Assembly: GCF_037026715.1 (NCBI RefSeq)
Contig: NZ_JBANCG010000002.1
Coordinates: forward strand, 1 to 64,000
Origin: Breoghania sp037026715
GTDB taxonomy: Bacteria; Pseudomonadota; Alphaproteobacteria; Rhizobiales; Stappiaceae
Length of the DNA stretch: 64,000 bases
Reading direction: 5' to 3'
Part shown: piece after piece, positions 17,471 to 26,029 of the stretch
Layout: every line of letters begins with the position of its first letter
Numbering within the stretch: the stretch's first letter is position 1
Made by a program: the position numbers and the translations under genes
Notes under the pieces: generated by a model
Told to the model about the DNA's origin: nothing
The model's database searches: none
Seen by the model: the letters and a program-made list of their open reading frames with translations, nothing else

Positions 17471-18313
17471 CTATTCGTTCTCGCCGCTCAGCAGATCCGG
17501 CGTCGTGGCGAGAATGAGCGGGTCGATCGTGCCGATGGCGTCCCAGTCCTTGTCCTCATAGTCGATGTGGGTCAGCACGTAGCGCATGGCGCTGAGGCGG
17601 GCGCGGCGCTTGTCGTTGGCGCGCACGATGGTCCAGGGCGTGCCGGCCGTGTGTGAGCGGGCGAACATCCGGTCGCGCGCGGCGGTGTACTCTTCCCATT
17701 TGGTCAACGCAGCAACGTCGATCGGCGAGAGCTTCCAGATCTTCAGCGGGTCGTGGCGGCGGTCGTGGAAGCGCTTCAGCTGCATCTCGCGGCCGATGTT
17801 CAGCCAGATCTTGAAGAGAATGAGCCCGCCGTCGACCAGCATCTGCTCGAATCTCGGAACCTCGTCCAGAAACGCCTCGCTCTGTTCGCGCGTGCAAAAG
17901 CCGTTGACCCGTTCCACCACGGCGCGGTTGTACCAGGAGCGGTCGAACAGCACGATCTCGCCGGCCGTGGGAAGCTCCGTCACATAGCGCTGAAAGTACC
18001 ATTGCCCGCGTTCCGTATCGCTCGGCTTGGCCAGCGCCACGGCGCGCGCGAAACGCGGGTTCATGTTCTGAAGGAAGGTGAAGATCGTGCCGCCCTTGCC
18101 GGCGGCGTCGCGGCCTTCGAAGATGACGACGATTCGCCGGCCGTCCGCGCGCACGGAACGCTGCGCCTTGACCAGTTCGATCTGCAGCGCCCTGAGCTTC
18201 TTTTCGTAGACGCCGCGCCGCATCTTGCTCGGGTAGGGATAGCCGCCCGATTGCATCGCGGCCTTGCGGATTTCCTTCGGCAGAACCGGATCTTCCAGAT
18301 CGAAATCGTCCAT
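17471..18313 (-). CDS. ppk2: Polyphosphate kinase 2
   Basis: 280 residues, the single-domain PPK2 form. Walker A FEGRDAAGKGGT (65-76), lid-region arginines around YFQRYVTELP, and Walker B VLFDRSWYNR (121-130) are intact. PPK2 transfers phosphate between polyphosphate and nucleoside mono- or diphosphates, usually running toward NTP formation; whether ADP, GDP or AMP is preferred is not readable. It stands back to back with phoR and the pst-phoU-phoB genes, which suggests a joint role in phosphate storage and use. ATG at 18313. No clear tandem PHO box was found in 18314-18615. Confidence 0.93.
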   Translation of the reverse strand: MDDFDLEDPVLPKEIRKAAMQSGGYPYPSKMRRGVYEKKLRALQIELVKAQRSVRADGRRIVVIFEGRDAAGKGGTIFTFLQNMNPRFARAVALAKPSDTERGQWYFQRYVTELPTAGEIVLFDRSWYNRAVVERVNGFCTREQSEAFLDEVPRFEQMLVDGGLILFKIWLNIGREMQLKRFHDRRHDPLKIWKLSPIDVAALTKWEEYTAARDRMFARSHTAGTPWTIVRANDKRRARLSAMRYVLTHIDYEDKDWDAIGTIDPLILATTPDLLSGENE

Positions 18314-18615
18314 CGGTGCGGGGTCTCTTTGCTGTGTCGCAGTCTGTGCTGCCCGGTTGTCATTGCGGCTCCGCGATCCGGCCGCAGCTTCGGCCCGCGC
18401 CTTTCGCCCGTGTCGGGCGCGGTCGTCGTCGTGCGGCTGTCACAGGCCGCATGCTATCAGCGCCCTTCATGCGCCGATACGTCACAATCGCCGGTCTTCT
18501 GTCGAGCGGCGATATCCGTTCCGCTTGACGCCTCCTTTCGGGAACCCGTTTCGTCCGAAAGACGTCGGCGCGCGGTTCTGGCTATCGGCGGGAAAAACGG
18601 TAAAGCTGTTTGACG
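18314..18615. other. ppk2-phoR divergent spacer
   Basis: 302 bp expected to hold promoters for ppk2 and phoR. Isolated CTGTCAC (18437) and TTGTCAT (18354) half-sites occur, but not in the 11-bp tandem register of a PHO box. No gene seen. Confidence 0.4.
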
Positions 18616-20085
18616 ATGAGCGATACCACACGCATCACGCCGGAGCGGTCCGGCCAGGGGCCTGCAGAAGGCCCCCGACACCCGGCCGGCGCCAACGGCT
18701 TCGACAACCGCCCCGGCCCGCCGCCGGGGGCGGATGCCGGCGCCTATGCTGGCCCCGACACGACGGCCGAGCGGCTGGGCGACCTGATCGGCGTCTCGCC
18801 GATGCGCCGGCTCGTAGCGCTGCGCTGGCTGCTGTTTGCCATTGCCGCCATGCTGGCCGCAGCCGTCGTCGTTCATCAGGTGCCCGCCTGGCATGCCGTC
18901 CTTGCCTTTCTCGTCGTGGTCGTCCTCGGCGCCACCCTGCCGCAGCGCCGCGTGACGTCGCTTGCGGTCGGCCGCATCCAGGCCGGCGCAGCCGCCTGGC
19001 CGGACACCGGCATGAAGGTCGCGGTCGACGCGCTCGCCCAGCCTTGCTTCATCGTCGATCGGCGCGGCATCACGCGCTATGTCAACCAGGTCGCGGGCCG
19101 GCAGTTTCCCGCCGTCAGGCCCGGCGATCCGCTCTCCTTCGGTCTGCGTCCGCCAGCACTTCTGGAGGCGCTGGACCGGGTGGCCGGCGGTGGTCCGGCC
19201 GAGCGCATCTCCTGGGCGGAGAAGGTGCCGACCGAATCCTGGTTCGAGGCCTATATCGCGCCGGTGCGCCTGCCGGCGGCCCAGAAGCCGGGGCACAAGG
19301 GGGGCGGCCTGCGGCCCGATTTCGTGCTGGTCTCGGTGCTGGACCTGACCGAGCAGCACCGGCTGGAGCGCATGCGCGCCGATTTCGTCGCCAATGCCAG
19401 CCACGAATTGCGCACCCCGCTCGCCTCGCTCACCGGGTTCATCGAGACCCTTCAGGGCGCTGCGCGGGACGATCCGGCCGCCCGCGAGCGGTTTCTGGCG
19501 ATCATGCTGGAACAGGCGAGCCGCATGGGCCGCCTGATCGACGATCTGCTGTCGCTGTCGCGCATCGAGCTGAAGGTCAACGTGCGCCCCGATGCCCGGG
19601 TCGAGCTGGGCGAGGTCGTGGGCAATGTGGTGGACGCCCTGTCGCCGCTGGCGCGCGAGCTGGAGGTGGAGCTGGAAACCGATCTCCCGGACGAGGCGAT
19701 GACCGTGGTGGGAGAGCGCGACGAACTGGTCCAGGTCCTCGGCAACCTCGCGGAGAACGCGCTGAAATACGGCTCGTCCGGCGGGCGCGTCCTGATTTCC
19801 TGCGAGAAACGGCCCGTTGGACAAAGCGGGGCGGAATGGCGTCTTTCCGTGCGCGACTGGGGGGCGGGCATTCCGGCCGAACACCTGCCGCGCCTGACGG
19901 AACGCTTCTACCGCGTCGATGCAACGGCGAGCCGTCAGATGAAGGGCACCGGCCTCGGCCTCGCCATCGTCAAGCACATCCTCAACCGCCACCGCGCGCG
20001 GCTGGAGGTGCAGAGCGCACCGGGCGAGGGCGCGACTTTCACCGTCTGCATCCGCGCCGCCGAGGAGCGGGGCGCGGCGGAGTAG
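18616..20085 (+). CDS. phoR: Phosphate regulon sensor histidine kinase
   Basis: 489 residues. Two N-terminal membrane helices (about 66-87 and 91-109), a PAS-like domain (about 135-245), HisKA with phospho-acceptor His263 in VANASHELRTPLAS, and a HATPase domain with NLAENALKYG, WGAGIP and GTGLGLAIVKH. PhoR phosphorylates PhoB at low phosphate and is held inactive by the Pst-PhoU complex at high phosphate. The first 50 residues are Pro/Gly-rich and may be disordered. I use the ATG at 18616; a TTG lies six bases upstream. It leads the phosphate island but is separated from pstS by about 1 kb. Confidence 0.93.
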   Translation: MSDTTRITPERSGQGPAEGPRHPAGANGFDNRPGPPPGADAGAYAGPDTTAERLGDLIGVSPMRRLVALRWLLFAIAAMLAAAVVVHQVPAWHAVLAFLVVVVLGATLPQRRVTSLAVGRIQAGAAAWPDTGMKVAVDALAQPCFIVDRRGITRYVNQVAGRQFPAVRPGDPLSFGLRPPALLEALDRVAGGGPAERISWAEKVPTESWFEAYIAPVRLPAAQKPGHKGGGLRPDFVLVSVLDLTEQHRLERMRADFVANASHELRTPLASLTGFIETLQGAARDDPAARERFLAIMLEQASRMGRLIDDLLSLSRIELKVNVRPDARVELGEVVGNVVDALSPLARELEVELETDLPDEAMTVVGERDELVQVLGNLAENALKYGSSGGRVLISCEKRPVGQSGAEWRLSVRDWGAGIPAEHLPRLTERFYRVDATASRQMKGTGLGLAIVKHILNRHRARLEVQSAPGEGATFTVCIRAAEERGAAE

Positions 20086-20254
20086 GCGGCAGAGAAGGGC
20101 AGGGTGCGCCCCACGGCAGCGCGCGCGTGCGCGTCTCGGCCGCAGTCGTTACCGTTCGTTCGTCGCTGGAAGCCCGAATTTCCGCTCCGCGCAGTTCTCC
20201 CCTGCCATTGATGCCATCGACTTTGTTTTGGCAAGCGTGGAAACCGGGGGCCCA

Positions 20255-20387
20255 GCCACACACGCGATGTCATTCCCGCGCAGGCGGGAATCCAGCATTC
20301 CAGAGGCGTTGGCGGTTTGTGCGCCAAGTCCGAAATCCTGTGGTTACTGGGTCCCCGCCTTCGCGGGGACGACATCGAGCGTGTGGT
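20255..20387. repeat. Palindromic repeat C
   Basis: Outer arms CCACACACGCGATGTC and GACATCGAGCGTGTGG enclose two hairpins, ATTCCCGCGCAGGCGGGAAT and TCCCCGCCTTCGCGGGGA. This intergenic palindrome is distinct in sequence from repeats A and B. It lies between phoR and the PHO-box region. Nothing else was found in 20086-20254. Confidence 0.75.
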
Positions 20388-20620
20388 TATTCCGCGAAAC
20401 CACCTGGCCCGTTTCCCGATGTCCCTCTTGTCTCCGCACATATGGCCATGACGGGCATCGTGCACACGGCGGAAGCCGGAGAACCCGATTCCCGCGTCTC
20501 AGCCAAGGCGATCGCGCGGGAGGGGGCGGACGGGCAGGGGAGAACCGTCGTGAATTGTTGCAGCCGCCGTTGCGCTCCTTGTTTGTGTCTAATATAATAT
20601 AATAAAATCAATAATTTATA

Positions 20621-20649
20621 CTGTCACAGAACTGATACCGAAGTGTCAT
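20621..20649 (+). promoter_or_regulatory. Candidate PHO box (three half-sites)
   Basis: Half-sites CTGTCAC (20621), CTGATAC (20632) and GTGTCAT (20643) recur at exactly 11-bp steps, separated by 4-bp AT-containing spacers, matching the PhoB direct-repeat consensus. An AT-rich tract precedes them. A weaker fourth unit (GTCACAT, 20654) continues the register. PhoB binding is inferred; phoB is encoded downstream in this cluster. Confidence 0.65.
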
Positions 20650-20699
20650 ATGAGTCACATACAGCGTGACTAGGTTCGGCGCGCATCCGGAGAGACGCC

Positions 20700-20912
20700 A
20701 TGAGGAATACCACGTGGCGCGGATGGGCGGATGTTCCGCTTCCCTCGCTGTCGAGCGGGCGGAGCAATCGTCCGGGGAAATGTCAGGTGACGAAAGCGAC
20801 CTTCGATGACGAACCGTCTTGCCATGCTCCTTGTTGCCGTGCCTTCGCCGGCGCGGAAGGGGACTGGACCGGTCGTCCTGGGGCCGTCTTGTCCGATTGG
20901 ATGAAGAGCTGA
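20700..20912 (+). CDS. Possible small ORF downstream of a PHO box (70 aa)
   Basis: ATG at 20700 has GGAGAG five bases upstream and lies about 50 bp after the PHO-box half-sites. The 70-residue product is hydrophilic with a Cys-rich centre (CHAPCC) and matches no family I know. It may instead be part of an untranslated pstS leader. It is reported because promoter, Shine-Dalgarno and ORF line up; the amino-acid composition alone is not persuasive. Confidence 0.25.
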   Translation: MRNTTWRGWADVPLPSLSSGRSNRPGKCQVTKATFDDEPSCHAPCCRAFAGAEGDWTGRPGAVLSDWMKS

Positions 20913-20932
20913 ACAAATTCAACGGAGTATCG

Positions 20933-20950
20933 GTGTCATTCCACCGTTAC
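20933..20950 (+). promoter_or_regulatory. Possible second PHO box upstream of pstS
   Basis: GTGTCAT (20933) and CCGTTAC (20944) are spaced by 11 bp, the second with two mismatches to CTGTCAC. It lies about 180 bp before the pstS start and could give pstS a closer PhoB-dependent promoter. Weaker than the 20621 site. Confidence 0.35.
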
Positions 20951-21125
20951 ATCGTCTTCCTAAGAACGGAGTCGTCCACGCATGGGAGGGCTTCGAAAGA
21001 TTGGAGCGACATCTGGTCGGGCGCTTCGGGCGTCGGGCCGCAGACAGGCTTCCTGACACGCAAGAACCGCATTCTCATCGACGTGAACCCGAATTCTCTT
21101 CGACATGAAACCATGGAGAACACCC

Positions 21126-22160
21126 GTGAAATCCATCCGTCTTGCTAGCGTTGCCGCCGGTGCGCTGATGATTGCCGCCACTGGCGCCCAGGCCCGCGAT
21201 CAGGTCCAGATCGCCGGTTCCTCGACCGTCCTGCCCTACGCCAAGATCGTTGCCGAGAACTTCGGCGAGACCTTCCCGGATTTCCCGACGCCGGTCGTCG
21301 AGTCGGGCGGCTCCTCCGCTGGCCTGAAGGAATTCTGCAAGGGCGTCGGCGAGAACACCATCGACATCGCCAATGCCTCGCGCCGCATCAAGCCGAGCGA
21401 AGTCGAGGCCTGCAAGGCCAACGGTGTTTCCGAGATCGAGGAAATCCGCATCGGCTATGACGGCATCGTCTTCGCCTCCGACATCAACGGCCCGGACTTC
21501 GCCCTGGAGCCGGTCGATCTCTACAAGGCTCTGGCGGCCAAGGTCGTCGTCGACGGCAAGCTCGTCGACAACCCCTACAAGACCTGGAACGAAGTGAACC
21601 CGGCTTTCCCGAAGTGGAACATCGCCGCCTACATCCCGGGCGAGAAGCACGGCACGCGTGAAGTCTTCGAAGAGAAGGTTCTGGAAGCCGGCTGTGAAGC
21701 CGCTGGCGATCTGGAAGCCCGCGTGAAGGCCGGCATGGACAAGAAGGCCGCCTCCAAGGACTGCATGGCTGTCCGCAAGGACGGCGCCGCGGTCGACATC
21801 GACGGCGACTACACCGAGACGCTGGCCCGCATCGACGCCAACAAGCAGGGCATGGGCGTGTTCGGCCTGTCCTTCTACGAGAACAACGCCGACAAGCTGA
21901 AGGTCGCCACCATGTCGGGCGTGACCCCGTCGGTCGAGACCATCGCCGCCGGCGAGTACCCGGTTTCCCGCCCGCTGCAGTTTTACGTCAAGAAGGCGCA
22001 CCTCGGCGTGATCCCGGGCCTGAAGGAATATGTCGAGTTCTTCATCTCCGACCAGATGATCGGCCCCGACAGCCCGCTCGCCAACTACGGCCTCGTCCCG
22101 GCTCCCGATGCCGAGCGTGACGCCGTGCGCAAGGCTTTCGAATCGGGCAAGACCCTCTAA
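21126..22160 (+). CDS. pstS: Phosphate ABC transporter substrate-binding protein
   Basis: 344 residues. Signal peptide KSIRLASVAAGALMIAATGA with cleavage likely after AQA; the mature protein binds phosphate in the periplasm and delivers it to PstCA. Phosphate-contact regions are visible: IAGSSTVLPY near the N terminus, ESGGSSAGLKEFC and ANASRRIKPSE. I choose the GTG at 21126 because GGAG sits seven bases upstream and it places the signal peptide at the N terminus; the upstream ATG at 21105 adds seven residues and lacks a good ribosome-binding site. Followed by a stable hairpin before pstC. Confidence 0.94.
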   Translation: MKSIRLASVAAGALMIAATGAQARDQVQIAGSSTVLPYAKIVAENFGETFPDFPTPVVESGGSSAGLKEFCKGVGENTIDIANASRRIKPSEVEACKANGVSEIEEIRIGYDGIVFASDINGPDFALEPVDLYKALAAKVVVDGKLVDNPYKTWNEVNPAFPKWNIAAYIPGEKHGTREVFEEKVLEAGCEAAGDLEARVKAGMDKKAASKDCMAVRKDGAAVDIDGDYTETLARIDANKQGMGVFGLSFYENNADKLKVATMSGVTPSVETIAAGEYPVSRPLQFYVKKAHLGVIPGLKEYVEFFISDQMIGPDSPLANYGLVPAPDAERDAVRKAFESGKTL

Positions 22161-22172
22161 GGTCCTGCCCCG

Positions 22173-22196
22173 GGAGCGCGGCACCCGCCGCGCTCC
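22173..22196 (+). terminator. Intra-operon hairpin between pstS and pstC
   Basis: A perfect 10-bp GC stem (22173-22182 with 22187-22196, loop ACCC) is followed by TTCCTTCCC rather than a full T run. Such hairpins after periplasmic-binding-protein genes commonly protect the upstream mRNA or attenuate transcription, keeping PstS more abundant than the permease. Confidence 0.6.
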
Positions 22197-22259
22197 TTCC
22201 TTCCCGTCCGGCGCTTGCGCCGGCACGCCTTTTCTCCCTGCGGGTCACATGGGATTGAG

Positions 22260-23747
22260 ATGAGTACCACGACCATCCTGTCGATCGTTCTGGTCCTGGC
22301 CGTGGTGGCCTATGTCCTGGGCCGCGCTACCGCAAAGAGGCGTGCCGCCGCCAGCGGCATCAAGCTCCACTCCCGCGAAGGCTACTACGGCTCCTTCGCG
22401 CTTCTGTGGACCATCGTTCCCTCGCTGATCCTGCTCGCCGTCTGGCTGGTGGTCAGCCCCCTTGTCGTCGACGAGGCGGTGCGCGAGAGCTTTCCCGAAC
22501 ACGTGAAGGCCGAGACCGCGGCCACCCAGAGCCTCGCCATGGGCATGGTGGAATCGGTCGCGCGCGGCCTGCGCCGGCTCGACGAGACCGAGATGACCCG
22601 GGTCAAGATGGGCTTTTCCGCCCTGCGCCCGGTGCTCGCCTCCAAGGGCGTCGCGCTCGCCGGCGACGGCGAGGATTACATGGTCGACGCCGCCATCCGG
22701 CTGAACGCGTGGAACGACGCCAGCCGGCTGTGGATGACGATCTGCGTCCTTGGTCTTGCGCTCGCCGGCCTCGCCTATGCCCAGTGGCGGATCCGGCCCG
22801 AGGTGAGGGCGCGCAATTCGGTGGAGCGCGCAGTCCTCATCGCGCTCATCAGCGCCTCGGCCATCGCCATCCTCACCACCATCGGCATCGTCCTGTCGAT
22901 GCTGTCGGAAACGATCTCCTTCTTCCGCTCCGTGCCGCCGCTGGAATTCTTCTTCGGTACCGTTTGGGATCCGCGTTTTGCCGCCACCGTCGGTACCACG
23001 TCGAGCGACGGCCAGTTCGGCCTGATCCCGCTTCTCGCCGGCACCGTCTACATCGCGCTGGTGGCCATGCTCTTCGCCGTGCCGATCGGCCTCTTCGCCG
23101 CCACCTATCTCGCCGAATACGCCGGCTCGAAGTTCCGTGCGGTCGCCAAGCCGCTGATCGAGGTTCTGGCCGGCATCCCCACCATCGTCTACGGCTTCTT
23201 CGCGCTCGTCACCGTCGGCCCCTTCCTGCGCGATCTGTCGGCCGACATCGCCGGCATCGCCACCGGCAATGCCACCGGCTTCATCCAGGCCCAGAGCGTT
23301 CTGACAGCCGGCATCGTCATGGGGATCATGCTCATCCCCTTCGTCTCCTCGCTGTCAGACGACATCATCACCGCCGTGCCGCGCGCGATGCGCGACGGCT
23401 CGCTCGGCCTTGGCGCGACGCGTTCGGAGACGATGCGCAAGGTGATCTTGCCCGCCGCGCTGCCCGGCATCGTCGGCGCGCTGCTGCTCACCGCCTCGCG
23501 CGCCATCGGCGAGACGATGATCGTGGTGCTGGCCGCCGGCGTCGCCGCCCGCCTCACCATCAACCCGTTTGAGCCGATGACCACGGTGACGGTCAAGATC
23601 GTCAACCAGCTCACGGGTGATCTTGAATTCAACTCGCCGCAGACCCTTGTCGCCTTCGCGCTCGGTCTGACACTGTTCTTCATCACGCTGGGCCTCAACA
23701 TCTATGCCCTTTACATCGTGCGCAAATACCGGGAGCAGTACGAATGA
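22260..23747 (+). CDS. pstC: Phosphate ABC transporter permease PstC
   Basis: 495 residues, longer than enteric PstC (about 320) because of an N-terminal extension of about 190 residues. The extension has a membrane helix at the start, another near LLWTIVPSLILLAVWLVV and a soluble stretch. The C-terminal permease domain has the binding-protein-dependent transport motif around VPRAMRDGSLGLGATRSETMRKV, the contact to PstB. Integral inner membrane protein. ATG at 22260. Stop overlaps the pstA start by four bases (ATGA), implying translational coupling. Confidence 0.93.
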   Translation: MSTTTILSIVLVLAVVAYVLGRATAKRRAAASGIKLHSREGYYGSFALLWTIVPSLILLAVWLVVSPLVVDEAVRESFPEHVKAETAATQSLAMGMVESVARGLRRLDETEMTRVKMGFSALRPVLASKGVALAGDGEDYMVDAAIRLNAWNDASRLWMTICVLGLALAGLAYAQWRIRPEVRARNSVERAVLIALISASAIAILTTIGIVLSMLSETISFFRSVPPLEFFFGTVWDPRFAATVGTTSSDGQFGLIPLLAGTVYIALVAMLFAVPIGLFAATYLAEYAGSKFRAVAKPLIEVLAGIPTIVYGFFALVTVGPFLRDLSADIAGIATGNATGFIQAQSVLTAGIVMGIMLIPFVSSLSDDIITAVPRAMRDGSLGLGATRSETMRKVILPAALPGIVGALLLTASRAIGETMIVVLAAGVAARLTINPFEPMTTVTVKIVNQLTGDLEFNSPQTLVAFALGLTLFFITLGLNIYALYIVRKYREQYE

Positions 23748-25075
23748 CGGACATGACCGTTAGCGGATCGGCCCCGGAGGCAACGCAAATGCCCGAAAAG
23801 CGCGTCTGGCGCGACATCGGCATCAAGCGCCGCTACGCCGCGGAGCGCCGGTTCAAGGCCTATGGCCTGGGCGCCGTGCTCGTCGGTCTGGTGTGCCTGG
23901 GGATGCTGCTCGTCTCCGTCGTCTCCAAGGGCTACACGGCGTTCCTGCAAACCTCGATCCAGCTCGACATCACCTTCGACAAGAAGGTGATCGACCCGCA
24001 GGGCCAGGCGGCCACCAACGACCGCGTGCTGCTGATGGCGAACTATCCCGTCCTCGCCACCCGGGCGCTCGCCAAGGTGCTCGGCGTCGACGAGAGCGAC
24101 CGCAAGCTGCGCCGCGACCTGTCCGGCATGATCTCCAACGGCGTGCGCACCCAGCTTCGCGACATGGTGCTCGCCGATCCCTCGATCATCGGCAAGACGC
24201 GCAGCGTCTGGGTGCTGGCCGCAGCCGACGTGGACTCCGCCTACAAGGGACAGATCGACCTCTCCGTCGATCAGGCGCGCCGCAAGGTCGATGACCAACA
24301 GGTCGCCTGGATGAACAAGCTCGCCGGCGAGGGCATCCTGAAAGGCCGCTTCAACACCGGCATCTTCGTCAACGGCGCCTCCAGCCGGCCGGAGACGGCG
24401 GGCATGGGCGTGGCGATGATCGGCTCCATGTACATGATGGCGATCGTGCTGGTGCTGGCGCTGCCGATCGGCGTCGCCGCCTCCATCTATCTGGAGGAAT
24501 TCGCGCCGAAGAACCGCTGGACCGACCTCATCGAGGTCAACATCAACAATCTGGCGGCGGTGCCCTCCATCGTCTTCGGCCTGCTGGGGCTTGCCGTCTT
24601 CATCAACTTCATGCACCTGCCGCGCTCCGCCTCGCTGGTCGGCGGCCTGGTGCTGACGCTGATGACGCTGCCCACCATCATCATCGCCACGCGCGCCGCG
24701 CTGAAGGCGGTGCCGCCCTCGATCCGCGCCGCCGCGCTCGGCATCGGCGCCTCCAAGATGCAGATGGTCTTCCATCACGTGCTGCCGCTTGCCGCCCCCG
24801 GCATCCTGACCGGCACCATCATCGGCCTCGCCCAGGCGTTGGGCGAGACCGCGCCGCTGCTGCTGATCGGCATGGTCGCCTTCGTCGCCGACTATCCGGC
24901 GACGCCGATGGATCCGGCCACCGCTCTTCCCGTCCAGATCTACATGTGGGCGAACGAGGCCGAACGCGCCTTCGTGGAGCGCACCTCCGGCGCGATCATC
25001 ATTCTTTTGATGTTCCTGGCCGTCATGAACATCACCGCGATCATCCTGCGCCGCAGGTTCGAGCGCCGCTGGTAG
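23744..25075 (+). CDS. pstA: Phosphate ABC transporter permease PstA
   Basis: 443 residues. One membrane helix near the N terminus (about 41-62), then a periplasmic domain of about 140 residues (DUF3333-like), then the permease domain with its EAA-type loop at VPPSIRAAALGIGASKMQMVFHHVLP and further membrane helices. Pairs with PstC to form the channel. Overlaps pstC by four bases. As in PstC, the N-terminal addition is characteristic of the alphaproteobacterial form and absent from E. coli PstA. Confidence 0.93.
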   Translation: MTDMTVSGSAPEATQMPEKRVWRDIGIKRRYAAERRFKAYGLGAVLVGLVCLGMLLVSVVSKGYTAFLQTSIQLDITFDKKVIDPQGQAATNDRVLLMANYPVLATRALAKVLGVDESDRKLRRDLSGMISNGVRTQLRDMVLADPSIIGKTRSVWVLAAADVDSAYKGQIDLSVDQARRKVDDQQVAWMNKLAGEGILKGRFNTGIFVNGASSRPETAGMGVAMIGSMYMMAIVLVLALPIGVAASIYLEEFAPKNRWTDLIEVNINNLAAVPSIVFGLLGLAVFINFMHLPRSASLVGGLVLTLMTLPTIIIATRAALKAVPPSIRAAALGIGASKMQMVFHHVLPLAAPGILTGTIIGLAQALGETAPLLLIGMVAFVADYPATPMDPATALPVQIYMWANEAERAFVERTSGAIIILLMFLAVMNITAIILRRRFERRW

Positions 25076-25164
25076 CGGGCCGCGCCGGGCGAGAAACGGA
25101 TTTGCGAGACCGTGCCGTCCGGCGCCTGCCGGCGGCACGGGAAACCGCCGAAAGGGTTTTGACA

Positions 25165-25980
25165 ATGAGCGATGCAATGGAAATGACGGGCGATACCGCC
25201 GCGGCCTCCGCCGCCGCCGGCAATCCCGTCATGATGCGCGGGCGCGATGTCTGTGTCTTCTACGGCGAAAAGCAAGCGCTCTTCGGCGTCGATCTCGACG
25301 TGCGCGCCAACGAGGTCACCGCACTGATCGGCCCGTCGGGCTGCGGCAAGTCGACCTTCCTGCGCTGCCTCAACCGCATGAACGACACCATCGAGGGCTG
25401 CCGGGTGACCGGCAAGATCACCCTTCAGGGGGCCGACATCTACGATCCCAAGGTGGACGTGGTGGAACTGCGCGCCTCCGTCGGCATGGTCTTCCAGAAG
25501 CCGAACCCTTTCCCGAAGTCGATCTTCGAGAACATCGCCTACGGTCCCCGCATCCACGGTCTTGCCAAGAACAAGACCGAGATGGAGGAGATCGTGGTGA
25601 CCAGCCTGCAGAAGGCGGGACTGTTTGAGGAGGTCAAGGACCGGCTCGACGAGCCCGGCACCGGTCTTTCCGGCGGCCAGCAGCAGCGCCTGTGCATCGC
25701 CCGCGCCATCGCCGTCAGCCCCGAGGTCATCCTCATGGACGAGCCGTGCTCCGCGCTCGATCCCATCGCCACCGCGCGCGTGGAGGAACTGATCGACGAG
25801 CTGCGTGAGAACTACACCATCGTCATCGTCACCCACTCCATGCAGCAGGCCGCCCGCGTCTCCCAGCGCACCGCCTTCTTCCACCTCGGCAATCTGGTCG
25901 AGGAAGGCCCGACGGACGATATCTTCACCAGTCCGCAGGACAAGCGCACGCAGGATTACATCACCGGTCGCTTCGGATGA
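25165..25980 (+). CDS. pstB: Phosphate ABC transporter ATP-binding protein
   Basis: 271 residues. Walker A GPSGCGKST (56-64), Q-loop in VGMVFQKPNPFPKS, signature LSGGQQQRL, Walker B VILMDEPCSALD, and H-loop in VIVTHSMQQA are all intact. It energises phosphate import through PstCA. ATG at 25165 begins MSDAMEM; the frame is open back to 24946 within pstA and is not coding there. 89 bp after pstA, 49 bp before phoU. Confidence 0.95.
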   Translation: MSDAMEMTGDTAAASAAAGNPVMMRGRDVCVFYGEKQALFGVDLDVRANEVTALIGPSGCGKSTFLRCLNRMNDTIEGCRVTGKITLQGADIYDPKVDVVELRASVGMVFQKPNPFPKSIFENIAYGPRIHGLAKNKTEMEEIVVTSLQKAGLFEEVKDRLDEPGTGLSGGQQQRLCIARAIAVSPEVILMDEPCSALDPIATARVEELIDELRENYTIVIVTHSMQQAARVSQRTAFFHLGNLVEEGPTDDIFTSPQDKRTQDYITGRFG

Positions 25981-26029
25981 CGCCACGGCGATCCGCGCCG
26001 GACCGTCATTCGTACGAGAGGAAACAAGA

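Noticed and set aside
18314..18615. PHO boxes between ppk2 and phoR
   Set aside because: Single half-sites exist, but none has a partner at 11 bp.
18457..19992. 511-codon frame antisense to phoR
   Set aside because: Shadow ORF; phoR has complete kinase motifs on the other strand.
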